DNA of 64,000 bases. Source: CAZTHM01 sp041946825. GTDB lineage: Bacteria; Acidobacteriota; Terriglobia; UBA7540. The translations under genes were made by a program, and so were the position numbers. Below the pieces are notes generated by a model. The model was not told where the DNA came from and did not search any database. It was given only the letters and a program-made list of their open reading frames with translations. Positions within the stretch are counted from its first letter, which is position 1. Every line of letters begins with the position of its first letter. Location: positions 248,001 to 312,000 of the forward strand of contig JBHGBD010000001.1 in the NCBI GenBank assembly GCA_041946825.1, in the 5' to 3' direction. Positions 8,403 to 16,533 of the stretch are shown piece after piece.

Positions 8403-8533
8403 ATAGTAAATGCGGAGTTCAGCGAGGGAATGAGAATTCCGCGGCAAAGAATCTCCGGATTGTATAGTTCGACATTCCGAATTCAGAATTCCGAATTCGC
8501 CATTCACAATTCACCATTCACCATTCATAATTC
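8363..8533. repeat. Inverted pair of heptamer arrays between mobA and the ABC ATPase gene
   Basis: Left array 8363-8411, seven units of the type TGTGAAT/GGGGAAT/TATGAAT, running through the mobA stop codon (8400-8402). Right array 8471-8533, nine units of the type CGAATTC/ACCATTC/ATAATTC, ending five bases before the next ATG. The right array contains the reverse complement of about 20 consecutive bases of the left one. The clearest example in the window. Confidence 0.9.
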
Positions 8534-8537
8534 CCCC

Positions 8538-9326
8538 ATGCTCGAGGACCCAGAGAAGTCGACACCTTACTTTGAGTTCGTCCATGTCTCGAAAGCCTTC
8601 GACGACCAGCCGGTCCTGGTGGACGTGAGTTTCGAGGTCCGTCGCGGCGAGATGGTGGTGGTGCTCGGCCGCAGCGGCGTGGGCAAGAGCGTTACACTCA
8701 AGCACATTTTGGGATTCCTCCATCCCGACGAAGGCCGTGTGCTGGTGGATGGGCGCGACATCACGCAACTGAGTGAGTCGGAATTGATGGAAATACGGCG
8801 CCGGGTGACCATGGTGTTCCAGTCGGGCGCGCTATTCGACTCGCTGACGGTCGCGGAGAACGTTGCCTACCCGCTTCGCGAGCGGTCGGAGCGCGGGTTC
8901 GGGTTGAGCGAGGACCAGATTCAGGCCCGCGTGGATGAACTCCTGGCGCGCGTCGAGCTCACCGAAATGCGTGACTTGATGCCCGCCGATTTGAGCACAG
9001 GCATGAAGCGCGCAGTCGCCATCGCGCGGGCGCTGGCCGCCGAGCCGGAAGCGATCCTCTACGACGAACCCACGACCATGGTCGATCCGCTGATGGCTCA
9101 CACCATCGGCGAGTTGATTCTGAAGCTTAAGCGCGAGACGGGCATGACCTCTATCGTTGTCACTCATGACATGCGCCTGGCACGCAAACTCGCCGACCGC
9201 ATCGTCTTTCTTGTCGACAGCCGGGTGGCGTTCTTCGGCCCCGTCAGCGATATGGATAAGTCTTCCGAGCCCGTCGTGCGGGATTTCATTGAGCTGGATG
9301 AAGTCTCGTTTTTGAAAGGAAGTTGA
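8538..9326 (+). CDS. ABC transporter ATP-binding protein, MlaF-like
   Basis: 262 residues. Walker A GRSGVGKSVTLKHILG, Q-loop MVFQSGALFDSLTV, signature LSTGMKRAVAIARAL and Walker B AILYDEPTTMVDP are all present. The GMKRRVA-like signature and 'SGALFDSLTV' are typical of MlaF/Ttg2A ATPases, which power retrograde phospholipid transport between outer and inner membrane with MlaE and MlaD. Those partners are not adjacent here, so the assignment to phospholipid transport rests on the sequence alone. The start codon sits directly behind a heptamer array and lacks a visible ribosome binding site; an upstream in-frame start at 8430 would be encoded by repeat sequence and is rejected. Confidence 0.88.
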   Translation: MLEDPEKSTPYFEFVHVSKAFDDQPVLVDVSFEVRRGEMVVVLGRSGVGKSVTLKHILGFLHPDEGRVLVDGRDITQLSESELMEIRRRVTMVFQSGALFDSLTVAENVAYPLRERSERGFGLSEDQIQARVDELLARVELTEMRDLMPADLSTGMKRAVAIARALAAEPEAILYDEPTTMVDPLMAHTIGELILKLKRETGMTSIVVTHDMRLARKLADRIVFLVDSRVAFFGPVSDMDKSSEPVVRDFIELDEVSFLKGS

Positions 9327-9436
9327 AGAGTCGAAGCGTCGGAAAGTCGAAAGGCCCAGAACAGGAGTGCAGTTTTGAGTCTGTTCCGATTGGGCCCTCG
9401 GCTCTTCAACTTTTCGACCCTTCGACTTTTCGACCT
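9321..9436. repeat. Inverted pair of octamer arrays between the ABC ATPase and pseudouridine synthase genes
   Basis: Left 9321-9352 in 8-base register (AGTTGAAG, AGTCGAAG, CGTCGGAA, AGTCGAAA) covers the upstream stop codon. Right 9397-9436 (CTCGGCTC, TTCAACTT, TTCGACCC, TTCGACTT, TTCGACCT) is its complement. The pair extends through GGGCCC/GGCCC, giving a long imperfect stem. The only case here with an 8-base period. Confidence 0.8.
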
Positions 9437-9448
9437 CTTGATCACACC

Positions 9449-10231
9449 ATGACTTCCAAGTCCACGATGACCCTCGACCGCGTCCTTTCGCGCTACGGCG
9501 TGGCGTCCCGGACTGAAGCTTGCGAGGCGATTCGCGCGGGGCGGTTGAAAGTAAATGGCCGCGTGGTTCGCGATCCCGATTGCTGGGTGCGGCCCGGAAC
9601 GGACACGATTCAACTCGACGGGAAGCGACTGAAGGCGCGGCGCAAGATCTATGCTCTCCTCTACAAACCGAAAGGCGTGATTACCAGTCATGGTGACCCC
9701 GACAGTCGCAAGACCGTTTACGATTGCCTGGGCGAGGTGACAGAGTGGATCTTCCCCGTGGGAAGGCTGGATAAAGACACCTCGGGTTTGCTTCTGCTCA
9801 CGAATGATACGGAGTTTGCTGATTTCATCACAAACCCCCAATCCCGGATCCCCAAAACCTATATCGTAAAAACCAGCTCACTTTTGAGTGAGGAGGTTAT
9901 TGCGCGACTGAATGCCGGCGTGGAAATGAAACGCGGCGATTCCGCACGGCCCGAAAGCGTTCGCCGCCTCGAAGACCGAGGGAAATATACCTGGCTTGAG
10001 GTCGTCCTCACGGAAGGCAAGAACCGCGAGGTGCGCCGCATGGTCGAGGCCGTGGGCTTCAAAGTGCTGAAGTTGGTGCGCACGCGAATTGGCCCACTGA
10101 CAATGGAGGGGCTGGAAGTGGGAAGGTATCGGGAGTTAACATCCGCGGAAATCTCGGCGCTTAGAAAAAATCGGGCGGCGTCCAGAGCGGCGCGAGGCGG
10201 CGCAGGACCCCGGAAGGATCATCATGGGTAA
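9449..10231 (+). CDS. S4-domain pseudouridine synthase, RsuA/RluB/RluE/RluF family
   Basis: 260 residues from the ATG at 9449; a start at 9323 would translate repeat sequence. An N-terminal S4 RNA-binding domain (LDRVLSRYGVASRTEACEAI) is followed by the catalytic domain with FPVGRLDKDTSGLLLLTND, whose aspartate attacks the uridine, and the family motif LTEGKNREVRRMVEAVG. It isomerises a uridine in rRNA; whether 23S or 16S cannot be decided here, although RluB-like is likely. The last 8 bases overlap the next gene, so the two are translated together. Confidence 0.93.
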   Translation: MTSKSTMTLDRVLSRYGVASRTEACEAIRAGRLKVNGRVVRDPDCWVRPGTDTIQLDGKRLKARRKIYALLYKPKGVITSHGDPDSRKTVYDCLGEVTEWIFPVGRLDKDTSGLLLLTNDTEFADFITNPQSRIPKTYIVKTSSLLSEEVIARLNAGVEMKRGDSARPESVRRLEDRGKYTWLEVVLTEGKNREVRRMVEAVGFKVLKLVRTRIGPLTMEGLEVGRYRELTSAEISALRKNRAASRAARGGAGPRKDHHG

Positions 10232-10586
10232 CACGATGAAGAGGTTGGTGGCAGGAGCGTTGATCTTCTTCTCGACGATCGTGCTGGCCGCGCAAAACCA
10301 GGATCAGGAAGCGCCCCCACCCGGCAAAGGCAATCTCGATGTGAGTGTCGTTGATGAGACCGGGAAGCCGCTGCCGGGTGTCACAGTTTCTGTCCCCGGG
10401 TATCGCTCGACAACCGGCGTCGGCGGCACGTGCCGGTTCGGCTTGCTGCCCGGGCGATATTCCGTGCTAATCAAGAAGGACGGCTACCGCGGCCGTCGGA
10501 TCAACGCCGGAGTCCGCCCGGGCGAGACATTTTCCCTCCGAGTAGAGCTCCAGAAACTTGTGCCTGCTCGACCACCCCGCAAGTAG
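10224..10586 (+). CDS. Small secreted protein with carboxypeptidase-regulatory-like domain
   Basis: 120 residues: signal peptide (MKRLVAGALIFFSTIVLAAQ) then a single beta-sandwich domain, GNLDVSVVDETGKPLPGVTVSV...GGTCRFGLLPGRYSVLIKKDGY, the pattern of CarboxypepD_reg-like folds that act as binding or structural modules in secreted proteins. It starts 8 bases inside the upstream gene; an alternative start is the ATG at 10236. Exact role unknown. The following 240 bases to ftsY carry a GC-rich hairpin (10801-10806 with 10821-10826) but no gene I can support. Confidence 0.75.
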   Translation: MGNTMKRLVAGALIFFSTIVLAAQNQDQEAPPPGKGNLDVSVVDETGKPLPGVTVSVPGYRSTTGVGGTCRFGLLPGRYSVLIKKDGYRGRRINAGVRPGETFSLRVELQKLVPARPPRK

Positions 10587-10828
10587 TCCCCCGAGCCCGA
10601 TTGATACGCCGAGGACGGGTTCCTGCCCGATTGACTGGCCCTTTGCCTCGGCGGGCACAAGACGACAATTTGTCGAGATCCGTGGATGTTCCCTGGATAG
10701 CGCAGGAAACGGCATATTGTCCGCTTTCTGTGACCACACGTTCTCCGCTTGGGCCGAATCTGAGAGACCGAGGCCGCTAAGTAATTGAAAACAAGGAGAG
10801 GCGGGATTTGGCCCGTGTGCTCCCGCTG

Positions 10829-11809
10829 CTAGGATTCGAAAAGTGACTCGACAAACTCGCGGGGGTTGAAGGGCAGGAGATCTTCGACCTGCTCGCCGAT
10901 TCCGACGAACTGGATGGGCAGGCCGAGTTCGCGGGCGATGGCCACCACCACGCCGCCTTTGGCCGTCCCGTCCAGCTTAGTGAGGACGATGCCCGTTGTG
11001 CCGGCGTGTTCGGTGAACTGGCGCGCCTGCTGGAGGCCGTTCTGACCGGTGGTGGCGTCGAGGATGAGCAGAACCTGGTGTGGAGCCCCGGGAACTTCGC
11101 GACCGGCGATGCGGCACATCTTCTCGAGTTCCGCCATCAGGTTGTCTTTCGTGTGCAGGCGGCCGGCGGTGTCCACGATTACCGGATCATCGTGCCGTTT
11201 CTTGGCGGCGGCGAGCGAGTCGAAGATGACGGCGGCGGGATCGGCGCCGGGCTTTTGTTTGATGATTTCGATCCCGAGGCGTCCGGCCCAGATTTCGAGT
11301 TGCTCATTGGCCGCGGCGCGGAAAGTGTCCGCCGCGCAAAGCAGGGGGCGGCGATTTTGCTGCATGAAGAAGTGCGCAAGCTTGGCGATGGTGGTAGTCT
11401 TGCCGACCCCGTTCACACCGACTACGAAGATGACTTCGGGCTGACCGGCCGGCGGACGCTTCGGTGAGGGCAGCGCGGCGCGCGCGCCAGCCGGGTTCTC
11501 GAGGAGGGCGAGGATTTCCTGTTCCAGGGCGTCGCGCAATTGGCGCGGCTCCTGCAACCGGCGCCGGCTGACCTGCTCGCGCAGGCGCGTCAGGATTTCC
11601 TGAGTGGTTTTTACTCCGAGGTCGCCGGCCAGAAGCGTCGCCTCAAGGCCGTCGAGGACGGCTTCATCAACCGTGGTCTTACCTTCCACGATCTCCTCGA
11701 CCTGCTGCACCAGTTGCGCCTTGGTCGAGGCCACCGCTTGCTTCAGCCGGTCGAAAAAGCCGCTCTTCTTTTTTTCCTCGGAACCGAACAGGGAAATTGC
11801 CATCCTCAC
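10829..11809 (-). CDS. ftsY: Signal recognition particle receptor FtsY
   Basis: 326 residues (324 if the ATG at 11803 is used). It is the membrane-associated GTPase that docks SRP-ribosome complexes at the Sec translocon. The N domain helices are followed by the G domain: GVNGVGKTTTIAKLA (P-loop), DTFRAAANEQLEIWA, VDTAGRLHTKDNLMAEL, LTKLDGTAKGG and the closing FVGIGEQVEDLLPFNPREFV. The acidic A domain seen in Escherichia coli is absent, as in many bacteria. It appears to follow the HD-GYP gene by 72 bases in the opposite order of transcription (that gene ends at 11882), so cotranscription is possible. Confidence 0.98.
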   Translation of the reverse strand: MRMAISLFGSEEKKKSGFFDRLKQAVASTKAQLVQQVEEIVEGKTTVDEAVLDGLEATLLAGDLGVKTTQEILTRLREQVSRRRLQEPRQLRDALEQEILALLENPAGARAALPSPKRPPAGQPEVIFVVGVNGVGKTTTIAKLAHFFMQQNRRPLLCAADTFRAAANEQLEIWAGRLGIEIIKQKPGADPAAVIFDSLAAAKKRHDDPVIVDTAGRLHTKDNLMAELEKMCRIAGREVPGAPHQVLLILDATTGQNGLQQARQFTEHAGTTGIVLTKLDGTAKGGVVVAIARELGLPIQFVGIGEQVEDLLPFNPREFVESLFES

Positions 11810-11881
11810 GATTCTATCCCGAACGGCGCGAGCCTGGGAATCAAATCATGACGGGAATGCGAATGGCGGAAGTTCGGCCGA

Positions 11882-13660
11882 TCAGCTCGCAGCGGCTTGG
11901 GGGACAGGGATGACGCTGCCCCGGCGGATCTCGTGCGTGCGGAAGTCGCCCTTCCTATAAGCGGAGTGCAGAGCGTCCACAACGATCGGATCGTATTTCG
12001 ATCCGGCGTGCTTGCGGAGAATTTCCAATCCCGAAGGGAAGTCACGTCCGGCCTGATAGGGACGGTCCGTAGTGACCGCGTCAAAAGTATCGGCGACGGC
12101 GATGATGCGGACCATCAGGGGAAGTTCATCGCCCTTGATCCCATCCGGATATCCTTTTCCGTTCAAAGCTTCGTGATGCCAGCGAATTCCCGGCAGCATT
12201 TCTTCCAGGCGCTTTACCTGCCGCACGATTTCGAAGCCCATCACCGTGTGCCGCTTCATGATCTCGAACTCTTCGTTGGTCAGAACACCTGGCTTCTTCA
12301 GCACGCGGTCTTCGACACCGATCTTCCCGACGTCGTGGAGAGTTGCGGAGATGAGGATTTTTTCGACCTCGTCGTCCGGCAGGCCAAGTTCTTTGGCCAG
12401 GATAACCGAGTATTGCGAGACGCGCTTGGAATGGCCTTTGGTGTATGGGTCTTTGGCGTCCACCGCCGCGGCGATCATCTCGATGGACTCCATAAAGAGC
12501 TGACGGTTTTCTTTCGCTGCCCGCTCCAGGTCGTTGACGTACTGCTGGATAGCATCGAGCGCCAGATTGAAGCCCTCGCCCAGTTCGACAAATTCCTTGA
12601 TGCGGCTCTGGACCGTGGCTCGCTGTGTAAAGTCGCGCGCGGCAATGGAGCGCGCGGTTCGCGTCAACGTATCAAGCGGGTGGGTGATGAGCTTGGCCGA
12701 AACCACCGCCGTCGCGAGGCTGATGATGATCAGGACCATCCCGAGGCGCATCGTCAGGCTGCGCATCTCATCGACGGCGCGATAAGCCTCACTGAGCTTT
12801 TTCTGGACAATCACGCCCCACTGGAAATTCTGGACAGGAGAATACGTGCCGAGAAATTGGACCTCAACTCCATCCTCGGTCATTGAGAAGAGGGAAGTCT
12901 CCGTGGCGCGAGCCTGCCCGCGCCAGGCGAGAAATTTCTGCACGATCGGAACGTGGACCATTTCCTTGCGTGCCACGTTGTTTTTGGGATTGTTGGAAGC
13001 GACGAGGTGGCCCGCATTGTCCACGACGTAGGCTTCGAGTCCCGTGCGCCCGGTCTCTTCCAGGCGTTGGAGAATGGGGCTGAGCGTTACGACGGCACCG
13101 ACCATCCCGAGAAACTGGTCGTTCTCGCGGATGGGCCGCGCCCAGACCATGACGGGCTCGCTCTTCCCGTCCCTCACGATGATGATCGGGTCGCCCTGAT
13201 AGATGGCGCCCTGGTGCACCGCGGTGAATGCCTTTTCGAGTTCCTTGCGCAAGAAGGCGTCGCCGACAGCGTCAAACTCACCGGCGCGGACGCCTCGGGC
13301 CTCCTTGTTCAGGACGGTGGCGTAAATGACGGTGGGCCAAGCTCCGGCGAACTGCTGAAGGGCATCGCGCAGCCGTGGATCCGTTTCGTACTTGGTTCCG
13401 TCAATCTGGCTGGCGACCGGAACGACGCCGTCAAAGAAAGTATTGAGGCGTGCCTGAAGGTTTTCGACGTAGAGCGATATTTCGCGCGCCAGCGATTGCG
13501 AGGTTGTGGTTTGCAGGACGTTCTCCTGCAGCTCGAGAAGTTCCCGGTTCTTCGACATCATCTTGGTGCCGTAAAACCAGAGCGGGAGAACGCCAATGCC
13601 GATGAGGATTGCCAGCAGCAGGTAGAGGATTCTAACGCGCCCGACGCGGTCTTTGCTCAT
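11882..13660 (-). CDS. Membrane HD-GYP cyclic-di-GMP phosphodiesterase with periplasmic sensor
   Basis: 592 residues. Membrane helix at 10-29, a long periplasmic region of two Cache-like modules (about 40-300), a second helix (LGMVLIIISLATAVVSAKLI), a HAMP linker with LITHPLDTLTRTARSI, and an HD-GYP domain. The catalytic set is complete: HSKRVSQYS, HDVGKIG, HTVMGFEIV, HHEALNGKGYPDG and AVADTFDAVTTDRPY. It should hydrolyse c-di-GMP in response to a periplasmic ligand. No cyclase is nearby. Start at the ATG at 13660. Confidence 0.94.
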   Translation of the reverse strand: MSKDRVGRVRILYLLLAILIGIGVLPLWFYGTKMMSKNRELLELQENVLQTTTSQSLAREISLYVENLQARLNTFFDGVVPVASQIDGTKYETDPRLRDALQQFAGAWPTVIYATVLNKEARGVRAGEFDAVGDAFLRKELEKAFTAVHQGAIYQGDPIIIVRDGKSEPVMVWARPIRENDQFLGMVGAVVTLSPILQRLEETGRTGLEAYVVDNAGHLVASNNPKNNVARKEMVHVPIVQKFLAWRGQARATETSLFSMTEDGVEVQFLGTYSPVQNFQWGVIVQKKLSEAYRAVDEMRSLTMRLGMVLIIISLATAVVSAKLITHPLDTLTRTARSIAARDFTQRATVQSRIKEFVELGEGFNLALDAIQQYVNDLERAAKENRQLFMESIEMIAAAVDAKDPYTKGHSKRVSQYSVILAKELGLPDDEVEKILISATLHDVGKIGVEDRVLKKPGVLTNEEFEIMKRHTVMGFEIVRQVKRLEEMLPGIRWHHEALNGKGYPDGIKGDELPLMVRIIAVADTFDAVTTDRPYQAGRDFPSGLEILRKHAGSKYDPIVVDALHSAYRKGDFRTHEIRRGSVIPVPQAAAS

Positions 13661-14013
13661 AGCGCCCTGTTAGTTTGCCATCTTATGTCATGCCTGGGAG
13701 GGAAAGCAATACTCCCCATCGCAGAGAGAAGTGATTTTCTGACTCGCATCATTGCGGCGGCACTTTGAGTACGGCTTGAGTGTCCGATATTCTGCTGAGC
13801 CGAATTGCTTTATCGGGGGTGAATGCCCGCGATCAGCCGCCGTTGCGATTCCCCCACAGATTTCTTGGTATAATATCTGGTTGTCAAAGCTCAGGGCACT
13901 AACTGCAACGGATCTAAAGCGACGAAAACAGGAGAGGGAACGGCCTCCCTCAGCGCACGAAATTGCTGTAGGCAAGATACGCCCTGACGACGAACTGGCT
14001 AGGAGGATGTTCT
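13661..14013. other. Intergenic region between HD-GYP and bacilliredoxin genes
   Basis: 353 bases between two divergently transcribed genes, AT-richer than its surroundings. An extended -10 box is the only clear signal (see 13866-13874). Reading frames crossing it show no family resemblance. Confidence 0.5.
13866..13874 (+). promoter_or_regulatory. Extended -10 promoter element upstream of the bacilliredoxin gene
   Basis: TGG directly followed by a perfect TATAAT (13869-13874), matching an extended -10 (TGnTATAAT). It is 140 bases before the ATG, which would give a long leader. Confidence 0.5.
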
Positions 14014-14460
14014 ATGGGAATGTATCCGGAGGAAATGGTTCAACCCATGCGGGAGGAATTGACTCGCATCGGTTTTCAGGAGATGCGAACTGCGCAGGAA
14101 GTTGACTCGGTACTGGGCCGGTCGAAGGGAACGGTCCTGGTGGTTGTCAATTCCATCTGTGGCTGCGCAGCAGGGCGAGCGCGTCCCGCCGTGGCCCAGG
14201 CGCTCACGCATCCCACTCGCCCGGAGACCCTCACCACGGTCTTTGCCGGCCAGGATACCGAGGCCACCGCGCAGGCGCGCAGCTACTTCACCGGCTATCC
14301 TCCCTCGTCGCCGTCCATCGCCTTGCTGCGCGACGGCCAACTGGTATTCATGCTCGAGCGGCGTGATATCGAAGGGCGCGATTCATTCTCAATCGCTGAG
14401 GACTTGACCCGCGCTTTTGATCGGTTCTGTACCGCTGCGACCTCGAAGGCTGCCGGATAG
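14014..14460 (+). CDS. Bacilliredoxin, BrxA/BrxB family (formerly DUF1094)
   Basis: 148 residues, the family size. Bacilliredoxins remove bacillithiol from mixed disulfides on proteins. The signature NSICGCAAGRARPAV with the C-G-C active site is present, as is the thioredoxin-fold C-terminal half (TVFAGQDTEATAQARSYF). The start at 14014 has a perfect AGGAGG seven bases upstream. Bacillithiol is best known in Firmicutes but brx-type genes occur elsewhere; whether this organism makes bacillithiol cannot be judged from the window. Monocistronic. Confidence 0.93.
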   Translation: MGMYPEEMVQPMREELTRIGFQEMRTAQEVDSVLGRSKGTVLVVVNSICGCAAGRARPAVAQALTHPTRPETLTTVFAGQDTEATAQARSYFTGYPPSSPSIALLRDGQLVFMLERRDIEGRDSFSIAEDLTRAFDRFCTAATSKAAG

Positions 14461-14518
14461 CCCAGCCTTCAGACCAACACGCCCGCCTGCGCCGAACGTG
14501 CCACGGGCGGGAGGGTCG

Positions 14519-15067
14519 CTATTTCGGGAATCGCGCCACTTTGAGATATTGGGCGCCCTGCGGGTGAAGTCGGCTTTCGAAAAGGAAGAATTCCGAAACC
14601 TCGAAATGCCCCAGCGTCGTGTCGGCTCGTGCCTCGGCGAGCGCCTTCAGCTCAGGCTGCGGTTTCGGAAACCTGAAGCGGGCGAGCGTCAGGTGGGGGC
14701 TGTAGGCGCGTCGCTCACGCGCGATGCCAAGCTTCTCCATCGCACTCTCGACACGTTCAGCAAGATTGGCCAAGTCGGGCGGGGCTTGGACGCCCGCCCA
14801 GAACACTTTGGGACGCCGCGCGTCAGGGAAGAATCCAAAACCGTTGACTTCGACGGAGAAGGCCTCAAACGGCGTGCAGGCGTGCAGCGCTTCCGTCATT
14901 TCGCGCACTTGTTCGTCAGAAATTTCTCCAAGGAATTTTAGCGTCAGGTGAATCCCTTCCGGCCTCGTCCAACCGGCGTCTCGGCAGGCATTGCGAAGCT
15001 CCGCCTGATTTCGGCTGAGCGCCGCGCGGATTTCTTCCGGGAGGTCGATGGCGATAAATGCCCGCAT
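14519..15067 (-). CDS. thpR: RNA 2',3'-cyclic phosphodiesterase ThpR (LigT)
   Basis: 182 residues from the ATG at 15067 (MRAFIAIDLPEEI, the classic N-terminus). Two HxTx motifs, HLTLKFLG near residue 40 and HLTLARF near 130, form the 2H phosphoesterase active site that opens 2',3'-cyclic phosphates on RNA. It lies 60 bases downstream of cinA on the same strand, an arrangement seen in other bacteria. Confidence 0.95.
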   Translation of the reverse strand: MRAFIAIDLPEEIRAALSRNQAELRNACRDAGWTRPEGIHLTLKFLGEISDEQVREMTEALHACTPFEAFSVEVNGFGFFPDARRPKVFWAGVQAPPDLANLAERVESAMEKLGIARERRAYSPHLTLARFRFPKPQPELKALAEARADTTLGHFEVSEFFLFESRLHPQGAQYLKVARFPK

Positions 15068-15127
15068 GTTCCTTAGTCGGGAATCGCGACCCGGGTCTCC
15101 TGAGTTCAACTACCGATTTTGCAGTTC

Positions 15128-16363
15128 CTAATCCCGAATTCGCCGCCTGATGATCTCGAGCGCCGCGGTCGTGGCCCAGTTGCGGATTCGGTCGCGGTCG
15201 CCGGGGAAGCGGAACTCACGAACCTGCGTGCCGCGCTCATCCGCCAGCGCTATGAAGACCAGCCCCACGGGTTTCTCGGTGGTTCCTCCGCCGGGGCCTG
15301 CGATACCTGTGACGCCCACCCCAATCGAAGCCCCCGTTCGAAGGCGTATACCTTCACCCAGCGCTTGCGCGACCTGCCTGGAAACAGCGCCGTGCGCCTG
15401 GATCAAGTCCGCCGGGACCCCTGCGAGTTTGGTCTTCAGCTCGTTCGAATAGCAGACTCCGCCCCCCAGAAAATACCCCGAGCTGCCGGGAACGCGTGTC
15501 AAGCGTTCGCTGAGGAGCCCGCCCGTGCAGCTCTCCGCAACCGCGATGGTCTTCTGGCGCATCGTCAGGTACATGCCGACAATTTCTTCCAGAGTCTCTC
15601 CTGCCGAAGAAAAAACGTAATCGCCGAGCGCCGCTTCGATTTTGTCACCGAGATTACTCAAAAGCGCGGCAGCGTCTGCTTCATTGCCGGCGCGCGCGCG
15701 CAAGTGAACTTCAATCGCTCCAGACACTGCTAGGATTGTCGTAGCGGGATTGGAATATTCGCCGTAGATCGGCGCGATGCGCTGGTCCACCTCCGATTCC
15801 GGAAGCCCGACAACTTTATAGACGCGGCTGCGAATAAAGGAGGCCAGTCCCAGGCTGGCCAGACGAGGCATGCAAGCCGCTTCGAACATCGTTTCTAATT
15901 CGCGTGGCGGTCCGGGAAGGAGGATGATCACAATTCCGTCTTGCTCAATCCAAAGCCCCGGTGCGGTGCCTTGCTTGTTCTCGAGCCAATCGGCGCCCTC
16001 GGGAACAAGCGCCTGGCGGAGGTTGTTCGGGGGCATGGGGCGGCCAAGCCTCGCGAACCGGCTCTCAATCCGGCGCCGGATCTCCTCAATCTCATGCAAC
16101 GGTCTGCCCAGAACTTCGGCCACCACCTGACGATTCACGTCATCCTCGGTCGGGCCCAGGCCACCGATCAAAATAATAAGCTGTGACCGCCCGAGGGCGG
16201 TCCGGAAGACCGCCGCCAATCGCTCGCCATCGTCTCCAACAATTGTTTTGAGCCTTACTTCAATGCCGAGTGAATTCAGTTTGTCGGTGAGATAGAGAGA
16301 GTTAGTGTCCTGCCTGAGGGGGGTAAGGAGTTCCGAGCCGACGGCAATGATTTCTGCATCCAT
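15128..16363 (-). CDS. cinA: CinA: competence/damage-inducible protein with nicotinamide-nucleotide amidohydrolase domain
   Basis: 411 residues from the ATG at 16363. The N-terminal COG1058 domain (MDAEIIAVGSELLTPLRQDTNS; IILIGGLGPTEDDVNRQ) has ADP-ribose pyrophosphatase activity in characterised homologues; the C-terminal PncC domain (TIAVAESCTGGLLSERLT; GVTGIAGPGGGTTEKPVG) deamidates nicotinamide mononucleotide. Together they act in pyridine nucleotide salvage. Both domains look intact. Heptamer arrays lie upstream, between it and the NHL gene. Confidence 0.97.
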   Translation of the reverse strand: MDAEIIAVGSELLTPLRQDTNSLYLTDKLNSLGIEVRLKTIVGDDGERLAAVFRTALGRSQLIILIGGLGPTEDDVNRQVVAEVLGRPLHEIEEIRRRIESRFARLGRPMPPNNLRQALVPEGADWLENKQGTAPGLWIEQDGIVIILLPGPPRELETMFEAACMPRLASLGLASFIRSRVYKVVGLPESEVDQRIAPIYGEYSNPATTILAVSGAIEVHLRARAGNEADAAALLSNLGDKIEAALGDYVFSSAGETLEEIVGMYLTMRQKTIAVAESCTGGLLSERLTRVPGSSGYFLGGGVCYSNELKTKLAGVPADLIQAHGAVSRQVAQALGEGIRLRTGASIGVGVTGIAGPGGGTTEKPVGLVFIALADERGTQVREFRFPGDRDRIRNWATTAALEIIRRRIRD

Positions 16364-16380
16364 CTTCAAGTCAGGGGCGG

Positions 16381-16533
16381 GTGACGAGTGACAAGTCACA
16401 ATCAGAAGTCAGAATACCCGACCCCCGTATCCTTGACACAAGTCGAAATCGGCGAATTCAACGGCAGATGCTTTCTCTTCTGGCTTCTGAATTCTGGCTT
16501 CTGGATTCTTAGCCGTCTCTCATCACTCGTCAC
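16381..16533. repeat. Inverted pair of heptamer arrays between the NHL gene and cinA
   Basis: 16381-16415 (GTGACGA, GTGACAA, GTCACAA, TCAGAAG, TCAGAAT) and 16478-16533 (TTCTGGC, TTCTGAA, TTCTGGC, TTCTGGA, TTCTTAG, CCGTCTC, TCATCAC, TCGTCAC). The second array covers the stop codon of the NHL gene (16530-16532). The two are complementary in both sub-motifs (GTGACGA with TCGTCAC; CAGAAG with CTTCTG). Confidence 0.82.

Noticed and set aside
13752..14105. A 117-codon plus-strand open frame upstream of the bacilliredoxin.
   Set aside because: No family features; it overlaps the strong ribosome site and the true start of the bacilliredoxin in another frame.
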